Below, one piece after another: positions 10,228-23,479 of a stretch of DNA of 64,000 nt (its first letter is position 1; every line of letters begins with the position of its first letter). Made by a program: the position numbers and the translations under genes. The notes under the pieces were generated by a model. The model saw only the letters and a program-made list of their open reading frames with translations, made no database searches and was not told the DNA's origin. Origin of the DNA: Begonia masoniana (lineage: Eukaryota; Streptophyta; Magnoliopsida; Cucurbitales; Begoniaceae). The stretch lies in NCBI GenBank assembly GCA_022432975.1, contig CM039516.1, positions 35,365,157 through 35,429,156 on the forward strand. The letters run 5' to 3'.

Positions 10228-13200
10228 CTGCAAGAAGGAAAGATGTTTATCTTAAAAAAAGCACCTATATAAATCTTTCAAAATCATTTGATGAAAGAAC
10301 TCTTAAACCAAACAATTTCACCCACATTATCACAAACAAGACCAATGATGCATAAAGTTTTGGTACAATTTGATAAGAAGTATTAATACAGACCATGCAA
10401 ATAAGATATTGAAATACACAGCTAAAAGACTGGATGAAGTTACAAAATCAATTAGACGATTTTTGATATTTATGAATAGTTGACATTAATATAATTAATG
10501 TCAATAAATCTACAGTCCAGCAGAAGGATAACAGCCAAAACTACATGTCAATTAAATCTTCCACTGATATATTAAACGTTAAAAATCAAGGATCGGGGGA
10601 CTCGGTTTGGTTTTCTGGTCGGGTCATTCCCTGTTTTATCTCGGCTCCTCTTTGGGATGCAATGTTTATGCAATGACCAATGGTATACATCACAAAGTGT
10701 TAGGTTAAGTAGTTTTGTTACGATGAGACTTTGAGAATTTGTTTGTTATTCTGTTACAACATCAATGATTTGATGATTTATTTATCGTTATGATAGGATG
10801 AGATTTAAGATTGATGTTATGTTTTATGATTATATTGATGATAATGACGCTCGATGATGTGTTATAGTATAGACTTTTGATTGTGATATATTGTTAAATG
10901 ATATGATTATATTGACGATGATGTCGCTCGAGGATGTGTTATAATATAAACTTTTGATTGTGATGTTTGTTAGATGATATGATTATATTAATGACGATGT
11001 CGCTCAAGGATATGTTTTGTTTGATGATTTGATAAATATAAATATATTGATTGTTTTATGATATGTATTAAGTTATGATTGAATAGAAAGAACTGACGAA
11101 TTGATTCGATGGTATGTTATGTTTTACATCTTACGTTTATGTACTGACTCATGCATCATATAAAAGAATTCATCTTAAAAAACATTTAAAGAGTACAAAG
11201 AAAGAAAGACTGATGAAAAAGACAGATAGACAGACGAAAATATGAGAGAATGACTGAATAAACGCAACTTTTATTGTGAGGCAAGATTACGAGTTGGTTG
11301 TTCCATAAGACGGGATCATGAGGTCTTTTTGCTTCCCTATACTGAATTACCTCCAACAAATTGACTGTATATCAAAATTAAAGCAAGAATAAAAACTCTT
11401 CACAACATGTTCCTTTCTTTTGTCATCTATTTTACATAGTTTCTTCTTTAAAAGTCACATATAATTTGATGGGTGCTTCTTTTATCAATGACAATTTTCA
11501 CAATATATGATCATGTTGATCCACACAAACAAATATGATAGAATAGTCTCTGCAAATTAGTTATGAGTTCTTTTTACATTTACAATGAACTAATAATTTA
11601 TTTTTATTAATAATTTATTTGATTATTTTAATGATGAATGAAAGAGAAATTTGAAAACTAGTGGGGTTATTTGTACAGTTTGCGTTTATGTATTTAATTT
11701 GTATGATCTTATCTAAATATATATTGATGGTCATCCTCTCTATTCTCACCATACTTGTGTGTTATTATGTTCCTATCTGACACGCTTCAAACTAATGACA
11801 ATTTGTATAACATCACAAGCACTAGTTCCCCTTGTATTTTCAATTTGACAATTACCGAGGTTCACCAGATTCCAACAGACACAAATAATGCAAAACAGAT
11901 CCAAATATTATGAAATTTTAACAAGAGCTTACCTCTCACGTGTATGAGATACCCTTAAAATTTTAATGGAAAATATGCAGTGGTCAAAAAGTTTTGCACA
12001 GAAGAGTCGGGATGGCTGAAATCGCTCTGATATACTACTATGTTGGCCGAGAGAAGACTAACTTATGAGCAGCACAACTTTTGCTATATAACTCCAAATA
12101 ACTTGAAAATTTAACACAATCTTACTTGGGGTGTGATTGTAAGACCCTAACAATTTCAAATGTTGATTCGTTGTGGATGAGAAGTTATGCATAGGGGAAG
12201 GGCTGCTGGTTTGGAAGGTGGTAAAAGTTGCACCTCTCGAGTATATGACTCTTCTAAAGGAAGAACACTCCAGCTCATAAAGAAAAAATGTATACTCTTT
12301 TGCTATGAATACTACCCTCCAAGAAGGTAGTGAAAAGAGAAATAATAAGAGCTTTCAAGAATACTCACAAACTTGAAAACAATGGACACCAAAGTACTGG
12401 GATATGACTCAATGGCGACAATGAGTTTTGAGACTCAAAGTGGCTTGGTTATTTTTTAAGATAACTTCAGCTTTTCATTCCTTCAAAAGTGGCTACTATA
12501 GTAGCTAAGAGAAGGCTAAGTATCCCTCCTCAATTACAATTTAGGGTTCAGCTCACAAAAATGAGAAGAAAACTCTAGATGTGGCATGCCATTCGGCCAC
12601 CTCATCGGCTGAGTACAACCTTTCTCTCTCCCACAAACAAGTGTACTTTTATCCCTTCAAATGAAACTCATTTCTCTCAATAAATGTAGCTCATTCTCCT
12701 TACAAACGTGTTCAGCCATGCATGTAATGCAATATAAAAGAAACTAAGTGTTTTTTATGAAAAGAAAATAAGATATGCTTGGTTCATCATTTGTCAAAAG
12801 GAATATAAATTTATCCTTCAACAATTAGTGTTGTCGAGTGTTGCTCCCAAGTTAACACATGGAGAGGCTTCTCCAATTCTAGGATGTTTGATTCCCATTT
12901 CAAACCCTCAAAATAGTCTTTTCTTGTAAAAAGAACAAACTTATTAGAAAGAGAATCAGCCGAGGCCAAGGTCTTGGCTCAAGATTCGTGTCATGTGTCC
13001 TTGAGGCATGTCACCATCTAATGTGAAGAAATAAAACGTGTCAAAGTCAATCTTAGTTTGAGTGACATGAAAGAGTCTAAAGGTTAAATTCAGCGGATTA
13101 AAAGACAAAAATATGATCTTTTTAATTTCCCAGCTCAATTGATAAGATAATGAGAAAAATGGAAAATTCAGATTCATATCAACCTGTTACAAATAAATTT

Positions 13201-13331
13201 AAATTATTCTAAAAAATGAATATAATGGATAATGAACTCATATTATTCTACTATTACAACAGTTATCTGATTCTTATATTTTGTTTTAAAACTTGCTCAT
13301 GATTGAGACTCTAACATGTGTTTATACAACT
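10228..13331. other. 3.1-kb spacer without recognised genes
   Basis: AT-rich, aligning along its length with 44859-47968 in unit 2 with scattered substitutions and small indels. A run of GATGATATGATTATATTGA-like motifs occurs at about 10800-11000. A degenerate sequence resembling a primer-site complement (GCTCTGATATACTAC, about 12025) could mark an old element. No ORF is convincing. Confidence 0.55.
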
Positions 13332-13336
13332 CTTAA
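13332..13336. other. Target-site duplication CTTAA, left
   Basis: CTTAA before the 5' LTR, repeated exactly at 26098-26102. The unoccupied site is at 47969-47973 in unit 2. Confidence 0.92.
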
Positions 13337-15931
13337 TGTAACACCTGGCATTTTGGCCATGTAATAATCTGTTGAATTATTGTATGGATTTAAATTTCCA
13401 TAAATACAATAACTATTTTATTGTAAATTTTGGTGTATTTAGTGAAGGGAGAACCGAACTAATGGCTAACTAAACTAAACGCTAAGTTTGAAATGCATGG
13501 AAGGGAAAATTAGGGAGAAATTATGGTTGGTGGGAGATAGCCAATGGATAGCTGACACATGGCAGCTTGTTGAGGAAGTTAAGTTCCTCCTCCTTCGTGA
13601 AACCCTCTTCATTTCACTTCTCTGCTCTCTCTCCATTCTCTTCTCGGCATTCTCTCTTCCAGTCGACAATCAGCCATCGAAGCTACTTCAATCTCCTCGG
13701 CTCCTTTCTGTTTTTCTACTAGGGTAAGCATCTTTTAAATGCTAACAAGTTTGGGCAAGTTTAAAGTGAGTTTTGGTTGGAGTGAAGGATTGTGATACTT
13801 TGGTAAAACTCACTGTTTTTGGATGAAAACACACCGATTTGTTTTCTAAGGGTTTGAATGAGTCGGAACAAATTCTTCTAACTTATTTGTTAGCATTTGC
13901 AGCTTGTTTATTTTCTGAACGTGCATGTACAGGTTCGAGCATTTCTGAGACGTTTAGGACTATCAACTCTGTAGCAACAGGTAAGTTCATATCCGTAGGC
14001 TGGCCCTTAAGGCCCTACATCTTGGAGGTACTAGGTTTTACATTCTGTTGGCTGGTTTCGGGTAGAAGAATTAGAGTTAAGTTCTGTGGTTTCTGTTGTT
14101 TTATCTTCTTGTTCTCTGCTGTATCAACTGTAAGCACTGTAAATGTCCATGCATACAGAAATTTTCTGAAAGATCATGCAAAACGTTTTTCTGTACACGG
14201 TTTTGAAGTTAAGCAAGATAAAATCTGACTGAAATGTACCGGTTAAGTGCGGAACGGGGACTGGCCTCCAGATTTGTTTCTGTACTGTACTGTATTACTG
14301 TTTGTGCTTGATAGTGCACCCACTGTTCGCCAGTTCCCCTATAAGCCCCACTTATACCCCTCTGCCACTGAAACGTAATGTTCTGTACTGTCACTGTATT
14401 CTGAAAACCGCATGCATAGCATTTTGCATCACTGCATATATATATATGTTCTTACTGAGTTTTAGACTCATAGATGAACTCCCCGATGTAGGTACTGAAC
14501 CCAAAAATGAGGACTTCGTGCCTCAGTCTGATGAATATGGGGCTTGTGGATCGAGCTCATGGGGGTTTGGTTGCTGCAGTCAGACAAATTCTGACCCGAG
14601 GTCTAAGTTTTCTGTAATGTCTATATCTGTAAAGTCTTCTGAAAATTCTGGCTTTGTTGTAAAAACTCTGTAAAAACTTCCGTTTTGGGAAAGTCTGCAA
14701 ATATATGTTAGGTTCTGTACTGATCCTCAGATTTTAAAACAATGTACAGATTTTGGTGCCTAAGTTTTAAAAACTACTGTATTGGACAGTTGAATTCAGG
14801 TTCTAAATATTCTGGAATTGTTTGGGATATTATCTGTTAGCTTGTGTATGGATGACTTCTGGTTTTAGAGTTATCCATGCAGTCTATTTTCTTGAAAATC
14901 CTGTCGTGTTCCTTTAAACATGTGTTCAAGTTATGTTTTTAAATCAGTCTATGAAGTTTGAAGTTTTTATGCCTTCTGTTGTGCTCGAGAACCACGTTTT
15001 TAATTGGTTTGAGAATCTGAGTCTTTCATGTTTTCTGTTTTTCTGCTCTCTGTTGGTAAGTCTTCATGTTAAAAGCTGTCGAACTTTGTCTTTAAAACTA
15101 TGTCTTCCGATTACATCTACCGGTAGGAATTTTGCCTACATCTACCGTTTGATGTCATCTATTTTGTCTTATTACATCCACCGGTGAACTAAATTCTGCT
15201 TGTGGTTCACATCCACCGGTTATCACTGTTCATCTTTTGTCGTATCTGCATCTGCCGCCAAACAGTAATTCTGTTTAGGTTTTGCTCCTGCCGATTCCGT
15301 TTATTGCATTCACCTTCCGATGACGTCACCATAGCTTTTCTTCTGCCGATTTCAACTGCTGTCTGCATCTTCCGGTGATGTCATCCATCTTCCGGTTGAC
15401 GTCATCACCTTCTGTCGATTACGTTTACTATCTGCATCTGCCGATGATGTCATCACATCTTTCGATGATGTCATCACACATTCCAATTCCATCTGCTGCC
15501 TATATATACCGATGACATCATCACATCTTCTGATGACATCACCACACATCCGATTCAGCTTTACTCAGCATCTACCGACTGAAATCATCTCTTTTGTCTT
15601 ATCTAAATCCACCGCTGCTCTTTTAAACTAAGTTTCCCCTCCAGCCTTACGCTTATGTATTTCTGCTTTTACACCCTGTTTATTCTATTTATTTAATTCC
15701 TTCGCCCTTTCTGTTCCTTGTTCCTCCCCGTCCCCTCTGTTATTCACTTCAGTAATCCAGCCAACTGTATCTCGTTTGCTTTAACTCCTGAGGACTCACC
15801 CTCTCTCTGTAAATGTTTTTTTTTAAAGTTTAATGTACAAAAAAAAAATATAGTCCCTGATTTCTATTATCTGTCCCGGAGTGATGGCTTCGATCCTGGA
15901 CCCCGATCGGGTTCGGTTTTGGGCTGTCACA
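13337..15931 (+). repeat. 5' LTR of the Tekay-like element (family B)
   Basis: Starts TGTAACACCTGG and ends GGGCTGTCACA. Contains short CATCTTCCG/TGACGTCATC repeats at about 15315-15560. Small ORFs inside, such as 13839-14228, have no counterpart in known retroelement proteins and shift between LTR copies. Confidence 0.92.
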
Positions 15932-15935
15932 GTTG

Positions 15936-15947
15936 TGGTATCAGAGC
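15936..15947 (+). other. Primer binding site, tRNA-iMet
   Basis: TGGTATCAGAGC, four bases after the 5' LTR, an exact complement of the plant initiator tRNA-Met 3' end. Confidence 0.95.
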
Positions 15948-16090
15948 GACAAGGTTTTAAAACCGATTCTGTGAAATGTCTGACTGCGCAACCCGCCACG
16001 TGAGATCGCTCCACCAACTATAAGTGTTTAAATTCCTGTCAAAGTTCTGTTTATTAAATTAGGTTATTCTGTTTATATGGTTTATTAGAA

Positions 16091-17419
16091 ATGGTGAGAG
16101 GACGTCAGGAAGAGTCAAGTGAAAGCTCTCGTGCCATTGACCGACTAACCGAACTGGTGGGTGCACAATCACGCATGGTTGAACGCATGTTGGCCCGAGA
16201 AGATGATAGAAACAATAATCATGGGAATAACAATCGTGATAATGCGCCGCGAGACAACAGTGGAGACAGATTCCGGCGACTCTAGCCGCCTTCATTTGAT
16301 GGACTGTCAACAGACCCGACCCGTGCTGAAACCTTGATTCGAATAATGGAAAAGATGTTCAGATATGCAGAAGTAGAAGACAACAAGAAGGTTAATTGTG
16401 CCACATTCTATCTCACCGAAAGTGCGGGATTTTGGTGGGACACGGTGCAGTCCACTACCGTGGCATTAAGCTGGGAAGGATTTACGAAAATCTTCTACGA
16501 AAAGTACTTTGACCGGGGAGTGAGAAAGGAAAAGTTGCTCTAATTTTCTTGACTGCGACAGTATGGGTCAGTGGCCAAATATGTTCAGAAATTTGAGTCA
16601 TTATCCCGATATGCAACACACCTGGTGGCCACCGATGAGAACAAAGTGCACCAGTTCATTCAAGGGTTGAAGATGGACCTTTTGCGAGGAATCACAACGG
16701 GAGGGTTCGATGAGGCACCGTATGTGAAGGTGGTGGCCAAGGCTTATCAGTTAGAGGCCTTATAAATAAAGTCCCAGAGACAAAGAGATTCACCAAGAGG
16801 GATTATTCGACATGTTCCTCAATAGCAACAGCAACAACAGCAAAGGGGCCAAAATTTACAACCTCAACAGCAACAAAACAGGGGCATTGAAAGGCCCAAT
16901 GAAGCCATCATTTATCAAGACAAAGGAAAGAGACCAATGGGGGCTCCTCAACTTTCAGTATGCCCGCGGTGCCAGAAGCCTCACAAAGGAGAATGCAAGC
17001 TTGCTACCGGCCAATGTTTTCGATGTGGCAAAGGAGGCCATCTTGTTCAGGATTGCCCAATGCCCGACACCAGAACAGGTCAAGCCATGCCGAGAGTGTT
17101 TGCAATGATGGAAGATGTTGATGATGCTGATCTGCACACGGCAATTACTGGTACAATTATTATATGTGATACACCTGCTTATACCTTGTGGGACACGGGA
17201 GCCACACATTCGTTTGTGGCCATGGACTTTGTAGTTAGACAGAAGGTTAATTGTACGTCATCAGATCAGCCCTACAGCATTATGCTACCGTCCGGAGAGT
17301 TTATGCACTCCGAGCAGGTGGTACGGGGTGATATAGTGTCAGTAGGAAACCAGAAGTTGTACGCCGACCTTATCGTCATCGGTATGAAAGGGTACGATGT
17401 CATTCTGGGGATGGACTAG
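16091..17419 (+). pseudogene. gag and protease part of the chromovirus polyprotein
   Basis: One frame of 443 codons from ATG 16091, broken by in-frame stops at 16283 (TAG), 16541 (TAA), 16550 (TGA), 16763 (TAA), 16823 (TAG) and 17417 (TAG). A retrotransposon gag core (SAGFWWDTVQ...KIFYEKYFD) spans about 16300-16770. The CCHC zinc knuckle C-x2-C-x4-H-x4-C (CFRCGKGGHLVQDC) is at 17015-17056, which would bind RNA in the virus-like particle. The aspartic protease active site DTGATHS begins with Asp at 17192. The TAGs at 16283, 16823 and 17417 are explained by CAG-to-TAG or TGG-to-TAG changes. Without those stops the frame continues directly into reverse transcriptase, as in a single gag-pol ORF. 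Confidence 0.9.
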
Positions 17420-17524
17420 CTGTTTAGACATCATGCCACCATCAACTGTAGGTCCGGGCTAGTGTCATTTAAACGCCCAAATGAAGTATAATTCTTTTAT
17501 CAGGCAGTACCGAAGAAACACCGT

Positions 17525-18450
17525 ATGCCTGTTATATCTTCCCTAAAAGCTCAACGGCTAATGAGGTCAGGATGCATCGGATTTCTTGCCCACGTAGTGG
17601 ATGTTCAAAGGCAAAGTGAGGTTGGACTTCAAAATATTCCGGTAGTCCGAGACTTCTCAGAGGTTTTCTTAGATTACCTACCGGGATTGCCACCTGATCG
17701 CGAAATTGAGTTTGAAATTGACGTATATCCAGGTGCGGAACCAGTATCGAAGAATCCGTACCGTATGGCACCAATTGAGCTGAAGGAATTGAAGGCTCAG
17801 CTGAAAGAGTTGGTGGACAAGGGTTTTGTGCGCCCCAGTTTCTCTCCGTGGGGTGCTCCCGTCTTGTTTGTCAAGAAGAAGGATGGGTCCCTATGGATGT
17901 GTATTGACTACAGTGAGTTGAACAAGTTGACGATCAAGAATAAGTACCCGTTGCCGAGAATCGATGATTTATTTGACCAGCTACAAGGGGCTCGGGTATT
18001 TTCTAAGATTGACTTGCGCTCCGGTTATTACCAGTTGAAGGTCAGAGCTGATGATATTCCAAAGACCGCCTTCAGGACCCGGTACGAGCACTACGAATTC
18101 TTAGTGATGTCGTTCGGGTTAACTAATGCTCCGGCAGCATTCATGGACCTGATGAATAGGATATTCCAAGATTTCTTGGATAAATTTATAATCGTTTTCA
18201 TCGACGACATTCTGGTTTACTCCAGAAGTAAGGCCGAGCACGAGAAGCACTTGGCAATTGTGCTATCAACTCTGAGGCAGCATCGATTATTTTTCAAACT
18301 AACAAAATGTGAATTCTTGCTGAGTAGGATTAGTTTCCTAGGCCACGTGGTGTCTGCTGAAGGAGTGTCTGTGGACCCGGCCATGATTGAGGCTATAAGA
18401 GACTGGCCAAGGCCGAGGAATGCAAGCGAGGTACGGAGCTTTATCGGACT
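17525..18450 (+). pseudogene. Reverse transcriptase domain, cut by nested LTR
   Basis: Same frame as gag. Classic Ty3/gypsy RT blocks are readable: [18 protein letters not shown], the [23 protein letters not shown] region, [27 protein letters not shown] and FIDDILVYS, with the catalytic Asp pair at 18203-18208. This stretch is open from 17525 but stops being retroelement sequence at 18450, just after RSFIGL, where a solo LTR is inserted. The homologous reading resumes at 21371 ([10 protein letters not shown]). The insert plus its target copy is 2920 bp, so the frame changes number but the original frame is unbroken on the far side. Confidence 0.93.
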
Positions 18451-18689
18451 TGTAACGACCCAGGGAGGATCGTCACGTGTCATGACTTTCCTTTAAACTT
18501 ATCCGTACTTTTATACCTCTGTAATCGTAGTGTACTTTTTTTTTCAGACTTATATCATATCTCATCTTAACTTAAATTCGCTGAATAACCGCGTTTAGCT
18601 TTCACTCCTGCCGATCGCTAAACGACAAACATCTAGTTGTTCTACCGGTCAGCACGTGCATCTCACATGATTCATTAAACATCTATCGG

Positions 18690-19610
18690 CAGGCACACAT
18701 ATTTGCATCTGCCGACAGTCACGTGCAACTCGTGTGACCAATTAAACACCGTTCAATTATACAACGGAAGCCACCTACATCTGCCGATGAGAGAACAATA
18801 GACGATGCTCTCATCTGCCGATGGCAAATACTCTATATCTGCCGATGACGTGGCATCACATCTTCCGGTAACTTAACTCACTACTCCTACCGATCGCCAG
18901 ATAACAGACATTGTCGTCATCTGCCGATGGCTTAAGGCAACTACATCTTCCGACAGATTAACTCACATCATCTGCCGATGACGTGGCACTACATCTGCCG
19001 ATGGCAACACACAACATCTGCCGATGACATTTATACTACATCTTCCGATAGATTAACTCACATCATCTGCCGATGACGTGGCACTACATCTTCTGTAGAT
19101 TAACTCACATCACGATGCCGTGGCACTACATCTGCCGATGGCAACACACAACATCTGCCGATGGCATATCGTCTGCTGATGACGTCAGCCGGAAGACAAA
19201 TACTTTTCCTCTTCCGATGACGTCCTCCGGAAGACAGACTTACCCGACTCCCATCACAATCCTCCTGTCGATTTCTACACTTCAAAATAACACATCTCCT
19301 GCCGATAGACAAGTACTTTCATCTACCGACTACTAAACATTAACCTAACATCTTCTTCTTCCGGTAGACAAGCAAACTTCATCTACCGATTTCTAAACTC
19401 CATAATAACACTCACACCTTCCGATAGACAAATACATTTCGTCTACCGGCAGCACAAACATCATAACTTCAAACTTAATACCGGGACACCAACAGAATAA
19501 ACCACAGATTCATTAAAACTCATACAGCGGATGACGTCAGCCGGAAGACTAAACCAACAAACATCTATCCTTCGGCATCTGCCGATGACGTCAGCCGGAA
19601 GACTACCTCT
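18690..19610. repeat. Degenerate CATCTGCCGATGACGT repeats in family C LTR
   Basis: Roughly twenty imperfect copies of a unit built from CATCTGCCGATG with or without GACGTGGC, and variants with TCCGGAAGAC. The same vocabulary (CTTCCGG, TGACGTCA) is used by family B LTR arrays. Confidence 0.75.
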
Positions 19611-20129
19611 TCCAGCTTCCGTCTTACGGTAGAGAACTCTAAATCATCAAATGACTCCTTCCAACAGAAAGAAAACACAACTCATTCAAAATGCATATAG
19701 CGGAAGACTTAAGCAACTGACCATTTATAAATCTATATAATCATTCCCAGACTCAATGATCCACTAGACAGTTTCAAAGCTCAACGTTTTAAATAATCTC
19801 ATCCTACTTAAACTACCATATTCTTTAACATACTGTAACATAAGAGTCTTAACCAGGGGTCATAAATCGCCTCTCCAGTCCCGCACTGTCACCTTGAGCA
19901 TCCTCCAGCAACCAGCCTTAAGCATCCTCTTTGAACATAACATCCTCACCTGAACCTTCTTCACCTACACCATAAGGTTTAACTATAAGCCTAATGCTTA
20001 GTAAGGAATGCATGCTGACAGATATACATGAGTACACAATTTAAAGGGACATAAGTTCATAAACCATTCTTCATTCATGTTCATCTTTATCCTTTACATA
20101 ACATGTATTAAGGCAGGGAACGAGGGAGG

Positions 20130-20395
20130 AAGACTGGGGTACATAGTCATTTGCCTATCGCGGCAGTCGTACATAATCATTTGCCTATCGCGGCAATCAT
20201 GATACATCACTCGGCCTCCCCAGTGGGAGAATTCGCGAGCCATACATATCATTAACTCGGCCTCCACCAGTGGGAGATTTCGCGAGTCATACATATCATT
20301 ACTCGGCCTCCACCAGTGGGAGATTTCGCGAGTCATACATATCATTACTCGGCCTCCGCCAGTGGGAGAATTCGCGAGTCATACATAGCATAGTC
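20130..20395. repeat. Tandem repeats in family C LTR
   Basis: Four imperfect copies of a unit containing TCGGCCTCCACCAGTGGGAG followed by TTCGCGAGTCATACATATCA, preceded by two copies of a CATTTGCCTATCGCGGCA unit. The family C relative at 51545-51740 carries the same blocks in opposite orientation with one unit fewer. Confidence 0.8.
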
Positions 20396-21370
20396 TTTTC
20401 CCCGTTCTGCACTTAATTATGGTTACATTTACTTTTCATATTCTCTACTTAATCATAAACGTGGGCATAATACATAGACATGAGGTTCACAGAGAAAAGT
20501 CATACCATAAGGACAAGTAGAACATCCTGTAACTTTACATTTACTTACACAACTTCTTCATGTCGTGGAAATAACAAATCATAGTCAACAAGTTAACATT
20601 TCAGTGATTTCCTAATACCCTTGCGGTGTAGGGCCCTAGTGGCCGGAAATCTTAATACATTCACTTACCTGGATTCCTTAGCAATCCGAGCTTCTTTCCT
20701 TTAAACTTCTTCACCTAAAACATGTACATTACAGTAGTTAAAACAAAGTCCTAATAGTCCTAATCATAAACCGTCCTAGGATCTAATAGCTAAAGTCATT
20801 CCGATTCCTCTGTTGACACACTGCAGTCTGAAATCCGAAACTAGGTGGACAGGTTTTACCATTGATTAAATCCGAGTTGGTTACTTAAAATGCTCAGAAT
20901 CGATTCGGGATGACATTTCTACTCTCAGATTTTAAAAAGTCTAAAGCTACTCGGCCACTGCTAAAAAATATCCGAACTCAGTGCCGAGCTGAAAACAGAG
21001 CTCTATTTACTAATGAATGACTACATTGTCCATTTCATACCTCGGGTGTGGATTTGCAGAGAAGAGCAAGCTCGAAACCGGTCGTCGGCAGAGGAAAGTT
21101 CTGGTAGCCGAGAGCAAGAACTTGGAAGAGAAGAAATCGCCGAGAGGGAATGTCGGCTACAGTGGCAATAAAATGAGATTTAAGGTTTCCATTTCCTATT
21201 TATACTAAATCCATCGATTTTAATTTACAAAACTGCCACCCAACCTAGTTTTACTTAACTTGTAATAATTTATCTTAACATTAAATTTTAAATCATAAAG
21301 GTTAAATAAGAGGGTGACAATGAAAATGGTCAGAAAATCACCTGGCCGAAACGTCGGGTGTTACAGGACT

Positions 21371-23448
21371 GGCTGGTTATTACAGGAAATTCATCAAGGG
21401 ATTTTCTGTGATAGCGAAGCCTATGACCAGCTTAACGAGGAAGGAAATCAAGTTTAAGTGGTCCGAAGCATGTGAGGTGAGCTTTCAGACACTCAAGCAA
21501 AAATTAACAACGGCTAATCTACTGGTGTTGCCAACTGAAGACGAAAAATTCAGCGTGTACTGCGATGCATCCAAGATTGGTTTGGGATGTGTATTAATGC
21601 AAGAAGGGAAAGTAGTGGCGTACGCATCCCGACAATTGAAAAACCACGAACAAAACTATCCTACTCACGATCTTGAGTTAGCGGCAGTTGTGTTTGCGCT
21701 GAAAGTATGGAGACACCACTTATACGGACAATCGTGCGAGGTGTTTTCTGATCACAAGAGTTTAAAATACATATTCACTCAAAAGGAGTTAAACATGATA
21801 CAAAGGAGGTAGTTAGAATTTGTAAAAGATTATGATGTTGAGATTAAATACCACCCAGGTGAAGCTAACGTAGTAGCCGATGCATTGAGCAGGATGTCAG
21901 ATACTATGCAAACAGCTCTATCGGCTGTGTCGATGCCTTTGAGGATTGGGATACAGAAGTTTGATATGGAGATAGTTTCTGGGCTGTCAGCCATACTAGC
22001 AAACTTGACGCTACGGCCCACTATCCTGGACCGAATTAAGGAAGCCCAGAAGACCAATTCAAAGAAGATGGCTGATATGGTGAGCAAGGTACCAATGGCT
22101 TCTTCCGATTTCAGTTATTCGGGAGATGGTATTCTTAAGTTCAGAGATAGATGGTATGTTCCGAAAGATGAAGAGTTACGAAAGAACATCTTGTCGGAAG
22201 CCCACTCATCTCCTTTCTGTGCATCCTGGAAGCACGAAGATGTACCAGGACTTGAAACTTCACTTCTGGTGGCCGAATATGAAGAATGAAGTGGCCAAAT
22301 TTGTGGAGTCCTGCATGATATGTCAGCAAGTCAAAGCTGAACATCAACGACCAAGTGGAACACTTCAACCTCTTCCGATTTCCGAATGGAAGTGGGAGAA
22401 CATCTCAATGGACTTTGTTGTTGGCCTTCCAAGGACAGTTAAGGGCCATAACAGTATTTGGGTCATAGATGACAGATTGACGAAGTCAGCACATTTTCTG
22501 CCTGTGAAGACGACATTCTCTTTGGACCAGTATGCAGAACTATACATAAGTGAGATTGTCAAGCTGCATGGGGTACCAGTGTCGATTGTATCTGACCGAG
22601 ATCCTAGATTCACATCGAGGTTCTGGAAAAGCTTGCAAAGCTCCCTAGGCACCAGGTTGGATTTCAGCACGGCATTTCATCCACAGACGGACGGACAATC
22701 CGAGAGAACAATTCAAATATTAGAGGATATGTTAAGGTCGTGCGTGCTGAAATTTCATGCTCCTTGAAGTAGATACCTACCGCTTGTGGAGTTCGCTTAC
22801 AACAATAGCTACCATGCTACAATTGGCATGGCTCCATATGAAGCTCTCTACGGCAGGAAGTGTAGATCCCCATTGTGTTGAGATGAGGTCGGAGAAACCA
22901 AGCTTATCGGCCCTGAGATATTACAGCAGATGTCCGAGGTGATAACTGCTATCAAACAACGAATAAAGATTGCTCAGAGTCGATAGAAAAGTTATGTGGA
23001 CCATAGGAGAAGAGACTTGGAGTTTGCCGAAGGTGAGTAAGTGTTCTTGAAGGTGTCACCTTTCAAAGGCGTAATGAGATTTGGCAAGAAATGAAAACTC
23101 AGCCCACGTTTCATTGGCCCTTTTCCCATCCTGAAGCGTATGGGAATCATGGCTTATAGACTACAGTTGCCAGCGTCAATGGATGGTGTTCACGATGTTT
23201 TCCATGTGTCAATGCTGAGAAAGTGCGTACGGGATCCAACTCAGATCGTGAAACAGGTGGACTTCGATATCATGCCGACGCTGACCTATGAAGAAAGGCC
23301 TATACAGATATTGGATATGTCACTTAAAGTGTTACGCAATCGCGTGGTCCCATTGGTGAAAGTTTTATGGCGAAATCATAATGTGGAGGAAGCCACGTGG
23401 GAAAGACAAGAGGATGTTAGAGCCCAATATCCGAACCTCTTTGCTTAG
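21371..23448 (+). pseudogene. RNase H, integrase and chromodomain part of chromovirus pol
   Basis: RNase [17 protein letters not shown] and [10 protein letters not shown] give the acidic residues (21408-21812; stop TAG 21810). Integrase: a frameshift near 22.2 kb inside the zinc-binding region (C-x2-C in SCMICQQVK), then the DDE core with [17 protein letters not shown] and QTDGQSERT. The GPY/F block (PRFIGPFPIL) follows at about 23100-23130. The C-terminal tail (23140-23448) ends VKVLWRNHNVEEATWERQED, a chromodomain-like module that in this lineage is thought to target chromatin. Further stops at 22765, 22879, 22984, 23038 and 23092 show it is dead. Several are Trp TGG-to-TGA or Gln CAG-to-TAG changes. 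Confidence 0.92.
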
Positions 23449-23450
23449 GC

Positions 23451-23479
23451 AAATTTTGGGGACAAAATTTCTGTTAAGG
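23451..23479 (+). other. Polypurine-tract region before the 3' LTR
   Basis: AAATTTTGGGGACAAAATTT, then CTGTTAAGG, directly before the 3' LTR. Its position and the TTTTGGGGACAAAATTT form match the plus-strand primer region of Tekay-type elements. Confidence 0.75.

Larger units (their letters stand above)
18451..21365 (-). mobile_element. Solo LTR, family C, nested in the chromovirus
   Basis: 2915 bp in reverse orientation: on the minus strand it begins TGTAACACCCGACGTTTCGG and ends GGGTCGTTACA. Exact 5-bp target copies GGACT lie at 18446-18450 and 21366-21370. No internal domain is present. It contains arrays of TCTGCCGATGACGT-type units at about 18690-19600 and 46-bp-like units (ACTCGGCCTCCACCAGTGGG) at 20190-20390. 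The first about 2.1 kb is homologous to 50584-52685 on the plus strand. It must be younger than the chromovirus it splits. Confidence 0.94.

Noticed and set aside
12020..12060. Possible primer binding site of an old LTR element (GCTCTGATATACTAC)
   Set aside because: Too degenerate, and no LTR pair was found around it in either unit.
13839..14228. 129-codon ORF with hydrophobic segments in the 5' LTR
   Set aside because: Inside an LTR; the 3' LTR version ends differently, and there is no known homologous protein.
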